Assembly (NCBI RefSeq): GCF_002277025.1
Contig: NZ_NIWD01000019.1
Location: 1-64,000 of the forward strand
Reading direction: 5' to 3'
Source: Sphingopyxis sp. GW247-27LB
Lineage (GTDB): Bacteria; Pseudomonadota; Alphaproteobacteria; Sphingomonadales; Sphingomonadaceae
Length of the DNA: 64,000 nt
Shown one piece after another: positions 35,686 to 44,840 of the stretch (within the stretch, counting starts at the first letter, position 1; every line of letters starts with the position of its first letter). The notes beneath the pieces were generated by a model. That model did no database searches. It was not told the origin of the DNA and was given only the letters and a program-made list of their open reading frames with translations. The position numbers were made by a program, and so were the translations under genes.

Positions 35686-36117
35686 ATGTCATTGTCAAAT
35701 CTCTACCGTTCTCTTTGTCAGGAGCAACAATCGAGGACCGGTCTGTCGATCCGGCAGGTCGCCAGCACCGCAAGGTTGAGCCCTGGAACAATCGATCATT
35801 TTTTGGCGCACGGCGGAACGCCGAGTTATGATCGCCTGCTAGCGATCAGTGACGCTTTGCGGATTGATCGACTTAGAGCCCAGATCGCTCTCCAGGTGCT
35901 TGGTTGCCCGGGATCATATTACGCGCCAGGCACCATATTGGCTTCGCGCTTGGTAGCCAGACTAGCCGAAGCGATTTCTCACCCGGACAATGAACCCGAG
36001 GAAGAATTGAATAGCTGGCAGACGGAAGCAATTCTAAATCAGGCCGAGCAAGCGGTTTGCAAAGGCCTTGAGGCAAACAGACAGATTAAACAGCGCTTCC
36101 TGGCCCTCGGTCGATGA
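35686..36117 (+). CDS. XRE-like helix-turn-helix protein
   Basis: A 143-residue protein with an XRE-type HTH at about 19-65: GLSIRQVASTARLSPGTIDH, then the second half PSYDRLLAISDALRI. The C-terminal part is helical with no clear ligand domain. It overlaps the lytic transglycosylase by 4 nt (ATGA at 36114-36117), so both are made together. It is the most likely local regulator of the divergent tra promoter, though its operator is not established. Confidence 0.6.
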   Translation: MSLSNLYRSLCQEQQSRTGLSIRQVASTARLSPGTIDHFLAHGGTPSYDRLLAISDALRIDRLRAQIALQVLGCPGSYYAPGTILASRLVARLAEAISHPDNEPEEELNSWQTEAILNQAEQAVCKGLEANRQIKQRFLALGR

Positions 36118-36998
36118 AACGATTTCTGCTTACTTCGACTGCATTGATCTTCGCCCTCCAAACAGGAGTGGCAGACGCGGAGGAAATGGTAGTCCGACAG
36201 GCCCAGCTGATCGACTTTGCTCGACCTCTGCCACAGAAAGAGAATATTCCCGCCGTCGAAAACGATATGCGGAACCAATTCGCAGCGATCGCCCCAGAGG
36301 AGATGAATCGTGACCCCGCCCGCCTGCGCCTTGGTCGGATCAAATATCTCCGGCCTTCGCGAGGAGCACCAAGAGCACCCACGCATACCCAGTCGCCGCC
36401 CCTAGGAATTTCAGATCGCTTCGCGGCCGGAGATTGCGCGGTCAAGCCGTACCGCCCATCTCCAATTCTGGGTCAACGCGCCGATCGACGTAGGGAGCTG
36501 CTCTACCCTTTAGTGCGGCGAGCAGCGTGCGAAGCACGCCTCCCGGTCGGACTGATAGACGCCCTCATCATGCAGGAGAGCCGTTACAATCCGTCAGCTC
36601 TAAGTCCGAAGGGTGCCTTTGGACTCGGTCAGCTCATGCCGGCGACAGCGCGGCAGCTTGGCGTTGACCGCTACGATCTGATGCAGAACCTTACCGGAAC
36701 AGCAATGTATCTCGCGCAGCAGCTCGATGAGTTTGGCAGGGTCGACTTCGCGCTTGCAGCATACAATGCGGGGCCTGGCCGGGTACGATCAGTACGACGC
36801 ATCCCAAGAATAGCAGAAACACAAAACTATGTTCGCCAAATCATGGCCAATTGGCGTTCCATTGAAGCTGGCGGCGCAATACCAAATCAGCCCTCCATCG
36901 TTCGGGCTGCGGGGATTCTCTCTTTTCTCTCAGCCCCGCAACTTGTCCAAAGTCATAGCATGTCTGGTCGCAGCACCGAATTCTCAGAAGGGACATAG
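36114..36998 (+). CDS. Lytic transglycosylase of the transfer system (VirB1-like)
   Basis: A 294-residue exported protein with a signal peptide (FLLTSTALIFALQTGVADA). The SLT domain is at about 130-280: Glu155 in MQESRYNPSAL is the catalytic acid, followed by GAFGLGQLMPATA and the motif AAYNAGPGRV. It would cut peptidoglycan to let the secretion channel through. The segment 25-120 is a Pro/Arg-rich linker. The 3' end overlaps the convergent acyltransferase gene by 46 nt. Confidence 0.85.
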   Translation: MKRFLLTSTALIFALQTGVADAEEMVVRQAQLIDFARPLPQKENIPAVENDMRNQFAAIAPEEMNRDPARLRLGRIKYLRPSRGAPRAPTHTQSPPLGISDRFAAGDCAVKPYRPSPILGQRADRRRELLYPLVRRAACEARLPVGLIDALIMQESRYNPSALSPKGAFGLGQLMPATARQLGVDRYDLMQNLTGTAMYLAQQLDEFGRVDFALAAYNAGPGRVRSVRRIPRIAETQNYVRQIMANWRSIEAGGAIPNQPSIVRAAGILSFLSAPQLVQSHSMSGRSTEFSEGT

Positions 36999-37909
36999 CC
37001 TGTGCCGGCGAACACTTCGAGAAGAACGATGCGCGATCCCAGAAAGATCAGTTCCTGATCTTTCACCAGCGTAGACAAGCGGCCGCTTTCGATCGGATCG
37101 GTCTGCGAGCGCAGCGTCAGGTCTCGCACATCGCGCGCACCACTTGTCCTCGGCCACCAATGCCCGACGGTCGAGCCGATTCTCAGCGGTGAAGCGCTCA
37201 AACGCGCCGGCGCATCTGCCCAGCAATCCAGATCATACGGTTTTTCGAGATAGGAGCCCATCAAAGGCGTGTGATACCCACCGTCCAGCCGTAACCGGCT
37301 TGCTCGAACCGCCATTCCTCCCCGCTTGTCGAGTGTAGCCAGAAAATCAACCATCAGCGCCCGGGGGCCCACAAAATCCATGACGCCTACGTTTCGCCGG
37401 TCCTGCAAATATATGCCCCCGTCAAACTTCTTGCGAATCAACTCGAAAACCTCTTCGACTTTCCAGTCCGATTCCGAGAAGTCGATGCAGCATGCGCTAA
37501 CCCCCTGCTCGCGATTCCGCAGAGCATGATTTGCGACTTCGAGATTCAGGTCGGCAACCTCGGCAGGGAAACTCGATGCCGTGAAAATCTCGGCTGCGAG
37601 CAACCCGGGCTGTATACCGCCCGAATATCCTAAGATGCCAGTGATATCGGGGCGCTTCAGCAGCAACGCGCGAGCGAGCATAGTGTAGAATGCATATTGG
37701 AAGTGGTAGATTTGGAGTGGGCTGCGCGCTTTTTGATGGCCGCCCGCGAGCATTTCAGTAACCCTGGTCCCGTATTTCGCGACCGTCGATGCATCGGAGG
37801 CCCGAATGACAGGGTCTCCTTCGTAGGCCGAGAGGCCGTCAATCCATTTCGGCGACGCCTGGATTGCTTCGCGTGGGCCAGCTGCGATGAAGCCGATGAA
37901 CAGGATCAT
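36953..37909 (-). CDS. FabD-like acyltransferase-domain protein
   Basis: A 318-residue stand-alone acyltransferase of the malonyl-CoA:ACP transacylase fold. The nucleophile elbow is GYSGG at 94-98 (Ser96), replacing the usual GHSxG. GGYHTPLM at about 213-220 supplies the catalytic His, and MDFVGPRALM matches the conserved pre-C-terminal block. Such AT proteins load extender units on carrier proteins in fatty acid or polyketide synthesis, but no carrier protein is nearby. Its ATG overlaps the ceramidase-like gene by 4 nt (37906-37909). The 3' end overlaps the convergent transglycosylase gene by 46 nt. Confidence 0.7.
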   Translation of the reverse strand: MILFIGFIAAGPREAIQASPKWIDGLSAYEGDPVIRASDASTVAKYGTRVTEMLAGGHQKARSPLQIYHFQYAFYTMLARALLLKRPDITGILGYSGGIQPGLLAAEIFTASSFPAEVADLNLEVANHALRNREQGVSACCIDFSESDWKVEEVFELIRKKFDGGIYLQDRRNVGVMDFVGPRALMVDFLATLDKRGGMAVRASRLRLDGGYHTPLMGSYLEKPYDLDCWADAPARLSASPLRIGSTVGHWWPRTSGARDVRDLTLRSQTDPIESGRLSTLVKDQELIFLGSRIVLLEVFAGTGYVPSENSVLRPDML

Positions 37910-39096
37910 GTCGGTATCTTGTTTCGCCCCATAATATGTTCCGCATTCGCGATGGCCGCGGATACATAAGCTTCCGCGCCGGACTCACTGAGCATTGATG
38001 CCGCCGGTTCATAACCTCCCTCGCCATAATGCTCACGTGTGGGCAGATACCCGACATAGTCGTTGGCATAGCTCACGACCAGACAGTCTCCAACCGCGCT
38101 TTCGATTATTCGGGCGGTGTCGAAAAGACACTCTCCGCCCATCGCCACGAAAGGCATATTGCCCAGCCGGAGCACCTGACTTTCGACATACAAGCCCCCT
38201 TCCTCGCTGGTTCGCAGCCGCTGCTCCACGGTCAGGTAGGGGTGCGATCGCTCTTCATAGACTCCATCGAGAATTCGCGATCCCATAGTCTCGACTGCGA
38301 ACGGACGCGCCGAATTCAAGGCTTGCTCAGCGCAGTCCGCCGCGGCGCGCGCAACGCTGCACATTGCGTCATAGTTGTTATGACCGCTCCATATCTTCGG
38401 GTTGTTGTCCCCTGCGGCGCCGTTCAAAAACAGCCAGATCCCACCCGCTCGCGTGCCAAGCTCTGCCATCGCGATACCGCACCAGTCGCCGCTAATCGCG
38501 TGGCTGTCCGCGCCGAGAACAACGGGGTGCATTGCTGCATGAACGATTCCTCCGAGGCTGCGATCTCCCGCAGAAAATTGGAGTATCGACAGGCGCTGGT
38601 CGGTATGACCCATTTCATATGGCAGGCGATAAATTTGTCCGTCCACCGGGCGCCGTCGATTGACAGCGAGATCGAATCTGGCCTGGCCTCTGACCGCAGT
38701 GCAATCGTCAACGTTGTTTAGGGCAAGGTACACGGTGCTCGCGACCATCTGCGCTAGCCATTCCATCCACCAGCCGGCTATCGGCGGCGCGAAGGCATAC
38801 CAGTTAAGTGTGTCGGGCCCGGAATGTGTATGCGTGCATGCAATCATCACGTTCTCGGGACGAATGGCCGAGGAACGCGAAATTAGGTCCCGAACCTTGC
38901 GAATGAAGCGGCGCGGTAACCAGATGAGATCGAGCGAGACGATCGCGTAGAGGGTATCACGGTCGGAACAAACCAACGCTTTTGCTAACAAATCGTCGCC
39001 AATCGAAGTGGCCATGCGCGGCCCGCGATGTCCTGCCAATTGGATCGGCAGCGGCGGCGTGATTACTGATTGGGCAAATCCCGCCTTCATCTCCAT
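37906..39096 (-). CDS. Neutral/alkaline ceramidase-like metallohydrolase
   Basis: A 396-residue protein with the N-terminal catalytic domain of the neutral ceramidase family: GDDLLAKALV at about 33-42, the zinc-binding THTHSGPD at 88-95, HAAMHPVVLG, and the later block DYVGYLPTREHYGEGGYE. It lacks the C-terminal Ig-like domain of true ceramidases (about 650-700 residues) and has no signal peptide, so it may cleave an amide in another, cytoplasmic substrate. It is coupled to the acyltransferase gene and lies 59 nt downstream of the radical SAM remnant, all in one direction. Confidence 0.75.
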   Translation of the reverse strand: MEMKAGFAQSVITPPLPIQLAGHRGPRMATSIGDDLLAKALVCSDRDTLYAIVSLDLIWLPRRFIRKVRDLISRSSAIRPENVMIACTHTHSGPDTLNWYAFAPPIAGWWMEWLAQMVASTVYLALNNVDDCTAVRGQARFDLAVNRRRPVDGQIYRLPYEMGHTDQRLSILQFSAGDRSLGGIVHAAMHPVVLGADSHAISGDWCGIAMAELGTRAGGIWLFLNGAAGDNNPKIWSGHNNYDAMCSVARAAADCAEQALNSARPFAVETMGSRILDGVYEERSHPYLTVEQRLRTSEEGGLYVESQVLRLGNMPFVAMGGECLFDTARIIESAVGDCLVVSYANDYVGYLPTREHYGEGGYEPAASMLSESGAEAYVSAAIANAEHIMGRNKIPT

Positions 39097-39155
39097 ATCC
39101 TATCGCTGAAGCTTACACGCTTTCGCTGTCCGGCAACCGAAGCGCTGCTCGAAAT

Positions 39156-39824
39156 CTAATTTGCGATTTTGTCGGGGGTCAGTTGATCGCGCAAGTCGAT
39201 CGGGGCGCGCGGGGGGCGCGGCTTTCCCGACACTTTGAAACAGGATGCGCACAGCGAAAATGATTGGCGCCCGTCGATTTCGAGCCGCTCTCTAAACGCG
39301 GACGCTCTGCCGATGATAGCATCCATGGAATCATTGCGGAGATTGCCAAGGAGCGCCTCCGGATTGGCAATTTGCGTGAGGATGCATGGCGACACGTCCC
39401 CCGTCGGCGACACGGATAAGCTGTAGCCGGCCCAAAAACAGGCTCCATTGGGCTGCGGGCCGCGCGCGTCCGCCTGCCAATGGAGCGTCGGATCGAGGCT
39501 GTCGTTGTAGGTGGGATCGGACCCATTTGCCACGATCGGGGTGACTCGCTGCCAAACGTCGCATTGCGCCGCTAGGTTCAGAAATTCCGCATCGTATGTA
39601 GCTTCGTCGACCCCGAGATCGAGCTGATAAAGGCTGACGTGCGGCCACGCGCTTTCGCCACGATGACGGAGAAGGCAGTGCCCCCCCCTTACGGCTCGCC
39701 GGAAACTGTCCTTTCCACGATTGCTGTCGTGCGCCTGCTCGTTGCCGCCGTCTATCGACAGATAGACATGGTAAGGCTGCCGAATTCTACATAGGCTTTC
39801 AGCCACTCGATTGCCGAGCAGCAT
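39156..39824 (-). pseudogene. Radical SAM protein, C-terminal part, cut by a transposon end
   Basis: The readable frame (222 codons) ends directly at the transposon inverted repeat, which starts at 39825. It begins in mid-domain with YHVYLSIDGGNEQAHDSNRG and continues LYQLDLGVDEATYD. The C-terminal region looks like an auxiliary cluster (SPASM-like) domain (GACFWAGYSLSVSPTGDVSPC and LCASCFKVSG). The N-terminal part with the CxxxCxxC [4Fe-4S] motif is missing and is not found on the other side of the transposon. The enzyme is therefore presumably dead, unless the lost part lies elsewhere. Confidence 0.7.
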
Positions 39825-39880
39825 GGCGTCACCTCAAGGTTTGTGCGCCAGACAACGATTTGGCGGACATAATGAGAACA
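39825..39880 (+). repeat. Left terminal inverted repeat
   Basis: It begins GGCGTCACCTCAAGGTTTGT and is identical to the right end over the first 40 bases, differing only at positions 41 and 51 of 56. This exceeds the ~38 bp usual for Tn3-family repeats, so the conserved block probably includes adjacent transposase-binding sequence. The tnpA stop codon lies just inside (39885-39887). Confidence 0.9.
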
Positions 39881-39884
39881 CTGG

Positions 39885-42854
39885 CTATGCCACGAGTTTG
39901 AGGCGGGCCATGGGATCGTTGAGGGTGCGGAACTCGCCAGGGGAGAGCCGGTTTGCCCTTTGCCACAGATAGTCGCCGGTCAAACTGATATGCACCCAGC
40001 CCATCGGCGAGAGATGGGCAAGCAGCGCATCATCGAAGGTGCCGCCGGATGATTGGAGATGCTGGGCGGCCCTGTCCATATAGACGGTGTTCCAGTAAGA
40101 AATCGCCGCGATCAGCAGATTGAGGCCCGATGCCCGATATTCCTGATTCTCGATCGAGCGATCGGTGAACCGCCCCTGTCGGTTGGTGTAGATCGCGGCG
40201 GCAAGGGTATGACGTGCTTCGCCTTTATTGAGGCCGGCCTGGCAGGCGCGACGCAAGTCGGGCTGTTCAAGCCAGTCGAGCGCAAATAGCGTCCGCTCGA
40301 TGCGGCCGAGTTCGGCCAGCGCAAAATCCAGCCTGTTCTGGCGCTTGTAGGCGGCCAGCTTGCGCAGGATCGCGGAGGGCGCAACGGCTCCTTCCTTAAT
40401 GGAGGCGACGATCCTGACGATGTCATCCCAATCGGCTTCGATCGCCGCCGTCTTGATCGTGCGGCCCATGAGGCTTTCGATGCCTTTGTAGGTCGAAGGC
40501 GCGGCGATCGAGCCGAGTTTCCGGTCGGCGATGTCGCGCAGACGGGGCACGAACCGGAAGCCGAGAAGATGGCAAAGGGCAAAGACATGGTCCGTCGCGC
40601 CGCCGGTATCAGTGTAATGCTCATGCAGCGGTAGCGCGCCGGCGCCGAGCATCAGGCCATCCAGCACGTAGGGGGCCTCGCCGGCGGTGGCCGACATGAT
40701 CCGCGATCCGAACGAGGCAAAATGATCGGACAGGTGGGAGTAGATCTTCAGGCCCGGCTCGCTGCCATATTTCGCATTGATGTCGGCCGCCGCCGATCGG
40801 TTGCGGCCCGAGCGGAAGAACTGCCCATCGGAGGATGAACTAGTGCCGGCTCCCCAATGGCGCGTGAAAGGAAGATCATGGTGCGCGGCAACGATCATCC
40901 CCAACGCGGCCTGATAGTTTTCGGGCGACAAATACCAGTTGTGGGTCCAGGCAAGCTGGGCGTAGCTCACCCCGTCGCTGGCGTTGGCCATGCGCTCTAG
41001 ACCCAGATTCGATCCATCAGCGAGAATGGCGGCGAGGATCGCGTGCGGGTTGTCATGCTCCTTGCCGGACCGAAGATCGCGAAATGCGCTCAGGAACCCG
41101 GTGCGCTCGGCCACCTCGACCAGGAGTTCGGTGATCCGCACGCGCGGAAGCAAGGCGTCGAGCCTGCGATCGAGAGCCTCCGCCTCGGGTGGAGTGATCG
41201 CCGGCATGGGTTGCAGCTTGAGCCGGTCGCGTTCGAGCGCCACGCCCGCGAGCCTGTTCGCCTTGAGTTGCTTGGCGAAACGGCGCAGCCGCCAGTCGAG
41301 CGTCCTTGCCCGCTCCTCCAGATAGGCGGCCGCATCGGTCTGGAATGGCAGGCTGTCGGCCACCTTATCGGCATCGCGTCGACTCAGCAAATAGGTGTCG
41401 AAGCGGCGATAATTGCGGGTTCCTTCGACCCATATGTCGCCGGCGCGCAACCGATCGCGCAGCGTGGCCATGATGGCCGTCTCGTATCGCCGGCGATCGA
41501 CCTGGCCACCTTCGGTGATGAGGCGCTTCCACTGCCGGTTGGCGAATGGGAGCGGAACGCCCTCGGGCAGGCTGCGGGCCTTGCGGGCATTGGTATCGCG
41601 GATGACCTCGATGGCCTTGACCAGTTGCGATCCGCTCCCCGATGCCTTGAACGTGAATGTATCGAGGAAAGCCGGGCTGAACCGCCGCAGCGTCGCATAG
41701 CGACCAGTCGCCGCGACAAGCGCATCTTCGCCCGCCAGCTCGGCCAGCGCATCGACCTGCGATTTGGCTGCGACCAGTCTGTGCCAGCCTACCGCTTCGT
41801 CGATCAGTTCGAGCGGATTACCGCCATGTTCGACCGCCTCTCCCAGCGCGGCGATCGTCGCGCCGAACAGCCGCATAAGTTCGCCGACCGAGCGGATGCT
41901 GTCCTGATAGCGCCTTTCCCGCCCGCGCCGCGCCCGTGTGAACAGGCTTCCGACAAGCCTGTCGAACATCTGGATCGCACCATCGGCGAGCCTGGCATCG
42001 AGGTCGATGACCGCCGCGATCAGCGTCGCGCGGCGCCTGTTAAGGCTATAATCGGAGAGCAGGAACGCCGGCGCAACGCCACCTTCGCGCATGAACTGCG
42101 CGAACCGGAAGTCGGGGATTTTCGCGCCGATCGCCGGGTCGATGCCGATTCCGCGCACATAGCGTAGCCGTTCCAGCAGCCCGTTGATGTTCGCCGTGGT
42201 GGGCGCTTCCTCGAAATTGCGCAGCCAGGCCAGCGGCGTCATGCCGAAGTCGCTGTTGTTGACGATCAGATCATCGATCCGCGCCAGTTCGGCATGACCC
42301 AGGCTTTCGACAATGAGCGCCGCCGCGGCTTTGCGGGCGCGTGCCCTGCCGGCGAGGCCCGCACGTTCGAGCGTGTCTGCCGATGGAAGAATGAAGCGTT
42401 CCTGCTTCAGCCCCTCCATCAATGCGCGGACAATAGGTTCGCCCCGATCGGTCCGCTCCGCAGCTCTTGCGGCGAGATCGAGCGCGAGCGGTATATCCCC
42501 TCGCCGAAAAGGGTGTAGCCCCAGATGCCGTGCCGCAATGTCGGCATGATCGTTACGTGTTTGCGCGCGCTGGCCATAGTCGGCGAACGCATCAACATCG
42601 ACGAAGAGCTGGGCGGCGAGATAGTGAAGGACCGCATCGGGGACGTCGACGTCGGGCTGCAAACCGAAGCCGGGATGCCGCATAAGCGCGATCTGCGTTG
42701 CCAGACCGAGGCGGTTGGCAGGGCGATAGCGGCGACCGACCAGTTCGAGATCCTCGGCGGCAAGGGTATAGTGGCCGACGATCGCGGTTTCGTCATGGGG
42801 GATATCGAACAGGCGACGCCTTTCTTCTCCGGTCAATAATCGCCGCCGCGCCAT
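39885..42854 (-). CDS. tnpA: Tn3-family transposase TnpA
   Basis: A 989-residue DDE transposase of full Tn3-family length. Candidate catalytic residues are Asp in SSSDGQFFRSG, Asp in APYVLDGLM and Glu in LNKGEARHTLA, in the right order in the C-terminal third. The N-terminal region (TGEERRRLFDIP) is the DUF4158-type part that binds the terminal repeats. The ATG follows a GGAGG site. It makes the cointegrate step of replicative transposition. The gene reads toward the left repeat and is divergent from tnpR. Confidence 0.95.
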   Translation of the reverse strand: MARRRLLTGEERRRLFDIPHDETAIVGHYTLAAEDLELVGRRYRPANRLGLATQIALMRHPGFGLQPDVDVPDAVLHYLAAQLFVDVDAFADYGQRAQTRNDHADIAARHLGLHPFRRGDIPLALDLAARAAERTDRGEPIVRALMEGLKQERFILPSADTLERAGLAGRARARKAAAALIVESLGHAELARIDDLIVNNSDFGMTPLAWLRNFEEAPTTANINGLLERLRYVRGIGIDPAIGAKIPDFRFAQFMREGGVAPAFLLSDYSLNRRRATLIAAVIDLDARLADGAIQMFDRLVGSLFTRARRGRERRYQDSIRSVGELMRLFGATIAALGEAVEHGGNPLELIDEAVGWHRLVAAKSQVDALAELAGEDALVAATGRYATLRRFSPAFLDTFTFKASGSGSQLVKAIEVIRDTNARKARSLPEGVPLPFANRQWKRLITEGGQVDRRRYETAIMATLRDRLRAGDIWVEGTRNYRRFDTYLLSRRDADKVADSLPFQTDAAAYLEERARTLDWRLRRFAKQLKANRLAGVALERDRLKLQPMPAITPPEAEALDRRLDALLPRVRITELLVEVAERTGFLSAFRDLRSGKEHDNPHAILAAILADGSNLGLERMANASDGVSYAQLAWTHNWYLSPENYQAALGMIVAAHHDLPFTRHWGAGTSSSSDGQFFRSGRNRSAAADINAKYGSEPGLKIYSHLSDHFASFGSRIMSATAGEAPYVLDGLMLGAGALPLHEHYTDTGGATDHVFALCHLLGFRFVPRLRDIADRKLGSIAAPSTYKGIESLMGRTIKTAAIEADWDDIVRIVASIKEGAVAPSAILRKLAAYKRQNRLDFALAELGRIERTLFALDWLEQPDLRRACQAGLNKGEARHTLAAAIYTNRQGRFTDRSIENQEYRASGLNLLIAAISYWNTVYMDRAAQHLQSSGGTFDDALLAHLSPMGWVHISLTGDYLWQRANRLSPGEFRTLNDPMARLKLVA

Positions 42855-42892
42855 CCTGCCTCCATCCCGAGTCGAGAGCGACAGGCTAGCGT

Positions 42893-43020
42893 CAATCTGG
42901 AGTATAGCCTAACCGGACGTCAGGATGCAGCGGCGGTTTCTGTCAGGATAGGGTTATGGCAAGCATTTATTGACGCATGTTCCGCCGTGTCATAGAATTC
43001 AACCTGACATTTTGACCGGA
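42893..43020. promoter_or_regulatory. Probable res site and divergent tnpA/tnpR promoters
   Basis: The 173 nt between the tnpA and tnpR starts is where Tn3-family elements keep res. It contains repeated motifs such as CGTCAGGAT (42917-42925) and TGTCAGGAT (42938-42946), and CTGACA near 43005, which may be resolvase half-sites, plus an AT-richer core around 42960-43005. I cannot assign subsites I-III exactly by eye. Confidence 0.45.
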
Positions 43021-43027
43021 GGCGGCG

Positions 43028-43588
43028 ATGAAAGGCCAGAGGATCGGTTACGTCCGGGTGAGCACATTCGATCAGAATGTCGATCGCCAGTTGGACGGGC
43101 AGTCGCTCGACCGGATTTTCACCGACAAGGCATCGGGCAAGGACATCAACCGCCCCGAACTCGATGCCATGCTCGCCTTCGCCCGCGAGGGTGACACCGT
43201 CGTGGTCCACAGCATGGATCGATTGGCGCGTAATCTCGACGATCTGCGCAAACTGGTTCAGTCCCTCACCAAAAGAGGCGTCCGGATCGAGTTCGTTAAG
43301 GAAAGCCTGGCCTTCTCGGGCGAGGATTCCCCGATGGCCAACCTGATGCTCTCGGTCATGGGTGCGTTCGCCGAATTCGAGCGCGCCCTGATCCGGGAGC
43401 GGCAGCGCGAAGGCATTGCGGTCGCCAGACAACGCGGTGCTTATCGCGGGCGGAAACGTTCCCTCTCCGACGAAATGGTCGCCGAGCTGCACCGCCGTGT
43501 TGATGACGGCGAGCGCAAGGCCGTCATCGCCCGTGACCTGGGGATCAGTCGCGAAACCCTCTACCAGTATCTCCGCGCTGCCACCTGA
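43028..43588 (+). CDS. tnpR: Serine resolvase TnpR
   Basis: A 186-residue small serine recombinase. The catalytic Ser12 is in YVRVSTFDQN. The family blocks VVHSMDRLARNLDDL and MGAFAEFERALIRERQREG follow, and a C-terminal HTH (KAVIARDLGISRETLYQYL) binds res. It resolves the cointegrate formed by TnpA. The ATG has a GGAGG site 5 nt upstream. Length and motifs appear complete, so the gene should be functional. Confidence 0.95.
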   Translation: MKGQRIGYVRVSTFDQNVDRQLDGQSLDRIFTDKASGKDINRPELDAMLAFAREGDTVVVHSMDRLARNLDDLRKLVQSLTKRGVRIEFVKESLAFSGEDSPMANLMLSVMGAFAEFERALIRERQREGIAVARQRGAYRGRKRSLSDEMVAELHRRVDDGERKAVIARDLGISRETLYQYLRAAT

Positions 43589-43672
43589 GCCGGTTTCACC
43601 CAGCCTCGCTCACCCTTAGGCTTGTCTGATTGATACGACCAATGTCACGTCTCTTGAATTGCTTGAATCATA

Positions 43673-44752
43673 TCAATGAGGATTGGAGGTCTCCTTCGTC
43701 AAACGAATGGCAAGAGCGCGACCGATTGCCGCTGCGGCGACTGGCTGGACGGCGCTTGGCGGAAATGGTGCAACCGAACTAGCATTGATCTCGCAAAGCG
43801 CATAGGAGCCATCGCTGATGGCTTCACCAGGGCGAAATAGGAAGTCGGCGTCCCAAAGAAGCGGAAGATCGTGGTCGGCGATCGACAGCAACCTTTGCAT
43901 CTCTGGAATCCAGCGATCCTCCATCGCTTTCCGTAAGGCTACGAAGCGCGTCACCTCCGGTCCGAACATGGCGCGGCCCATCGGCTGTGGGGTTGACGAC
44001 GTTGTATCAATGGCCGTTGGCGTCATCAGCGCAGTGATCAGGTTGTGCCCAAAGCCAACCACTCGGTGCCCGCACACGTAGCAGCGGACCATGCCCTCGG
44101 ACGACTGCGGCTGATAAGCCTGATCGATCAGCACGCCGCCGTCGTTTAGAAACGGCACCCACCTTTCCAAGCACTCGGCTAGGCTGATGCGCTCCGATTT
44201 GCTTCCTTGGCGGGCCTCTTGAACTTTCACCGACGTTTTCAAAGCCGGAGCGTTTCCCGCTTCGTCTAGTTGGACACGCCATACATTCCTGCCGCCGTTG
44301 CCGTAGTTCGGCTTCAGCACGCGCGGGCCTGCGGCAAGATGTTCGGGGAAACGAGCGCGAAGGCCTTCAGCGTCCACGTATCGATCGACATCGCTGCCCC
44401 ATTCCATGGATCGCGTTGTGTAGAGCACTTCCTTGACGCCGATTTTGGCGATCACGTCAGGATGCGCGCTGACGACAACGCCGCACCCCGCGACTTCGCG
44501 CAGCATTGGATCGAGCTGCGAGCGGTCGCCTGAAATGTCCAACGGATTCACCCAGACCAGCACTGCGTCGCACGACAGCAGCTCGTCCCGAATCTCGCGA
44601 ACCGCCTCGTCCCTGTACAGTACAGGCCTTGCGGTCGCCCCGAGCGCCCGCAAGGCCTGCATTATCGGCCACTGCCGGGCTTCATGAAAGCGATGCGTCC
44701 ACTCGGCTGCTTGCCCACGCCAAAGAAGAGCGATGTACGGGCCGGATGTCAT
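43673..44752 (-). CDS. ATP-grasp-like protein (Cj0069 type) of unknown function
   Basis: About 359 residues from ATG 44752 (MTSGPYIALLWRG). A longer frame exists but is antiparallel to the SOD region and lacks coding character. The layout fits an ATP-grasp ligase: an N-terminal Rossmann-like part (VLVWVNPLDISGDRSQLDPM), a central GPRVLKPNYGNGGRNVWRV with Lys and a Gly loop for ATP, and a C-terminal metal-binding DADFLFRPGE followed by ALCEINASSV. Family members join a carboxylate to an amine; the substrate is unknown. It is last in the chrB-chrA-SOD operon, 88 nt after SOD. Confidence 0.6.
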   Translation of the reverse strand: MTSGPYIALLWRGQAAEWTHRFHEARQWPIMQALRALGATARPVLYRDEAVREIRDELLSCDAVLVWVNPLDISGDRSQLDPMLREVAGCGVVVSAHPDVIAKIGVKEVLYTTRSMEWGSDVDRYVDAEGLRARFPEHLAAGPRVLKPNYGNGGRNVWRVQLDEAGNAPALKTSVKVQEARQGSKSERISLAECLERWVPFLNDGGVLIDQAYQPQSSEGMVRCYVCGHRVVGFGHNLITALMTPTAIDTTSSTPQPMGRAMFGPEVTRFVALRKAMEDRWIPEMQRLLSIADHDLPLLWDADFLFRPGEAISDGSYALCEINASSVAPFPPSAVQPVAAAAIGRALAIRLTKETSNPH

Positions 44753-44840
44753 TGTTGCATCTCCCCATCGGACCTGTCCCCTTTGTGGTCGCGAACTCAG
44801 GTGTCGCGCAGCAGTGGGTGTTAAGCCACGGCGGTCGGGT

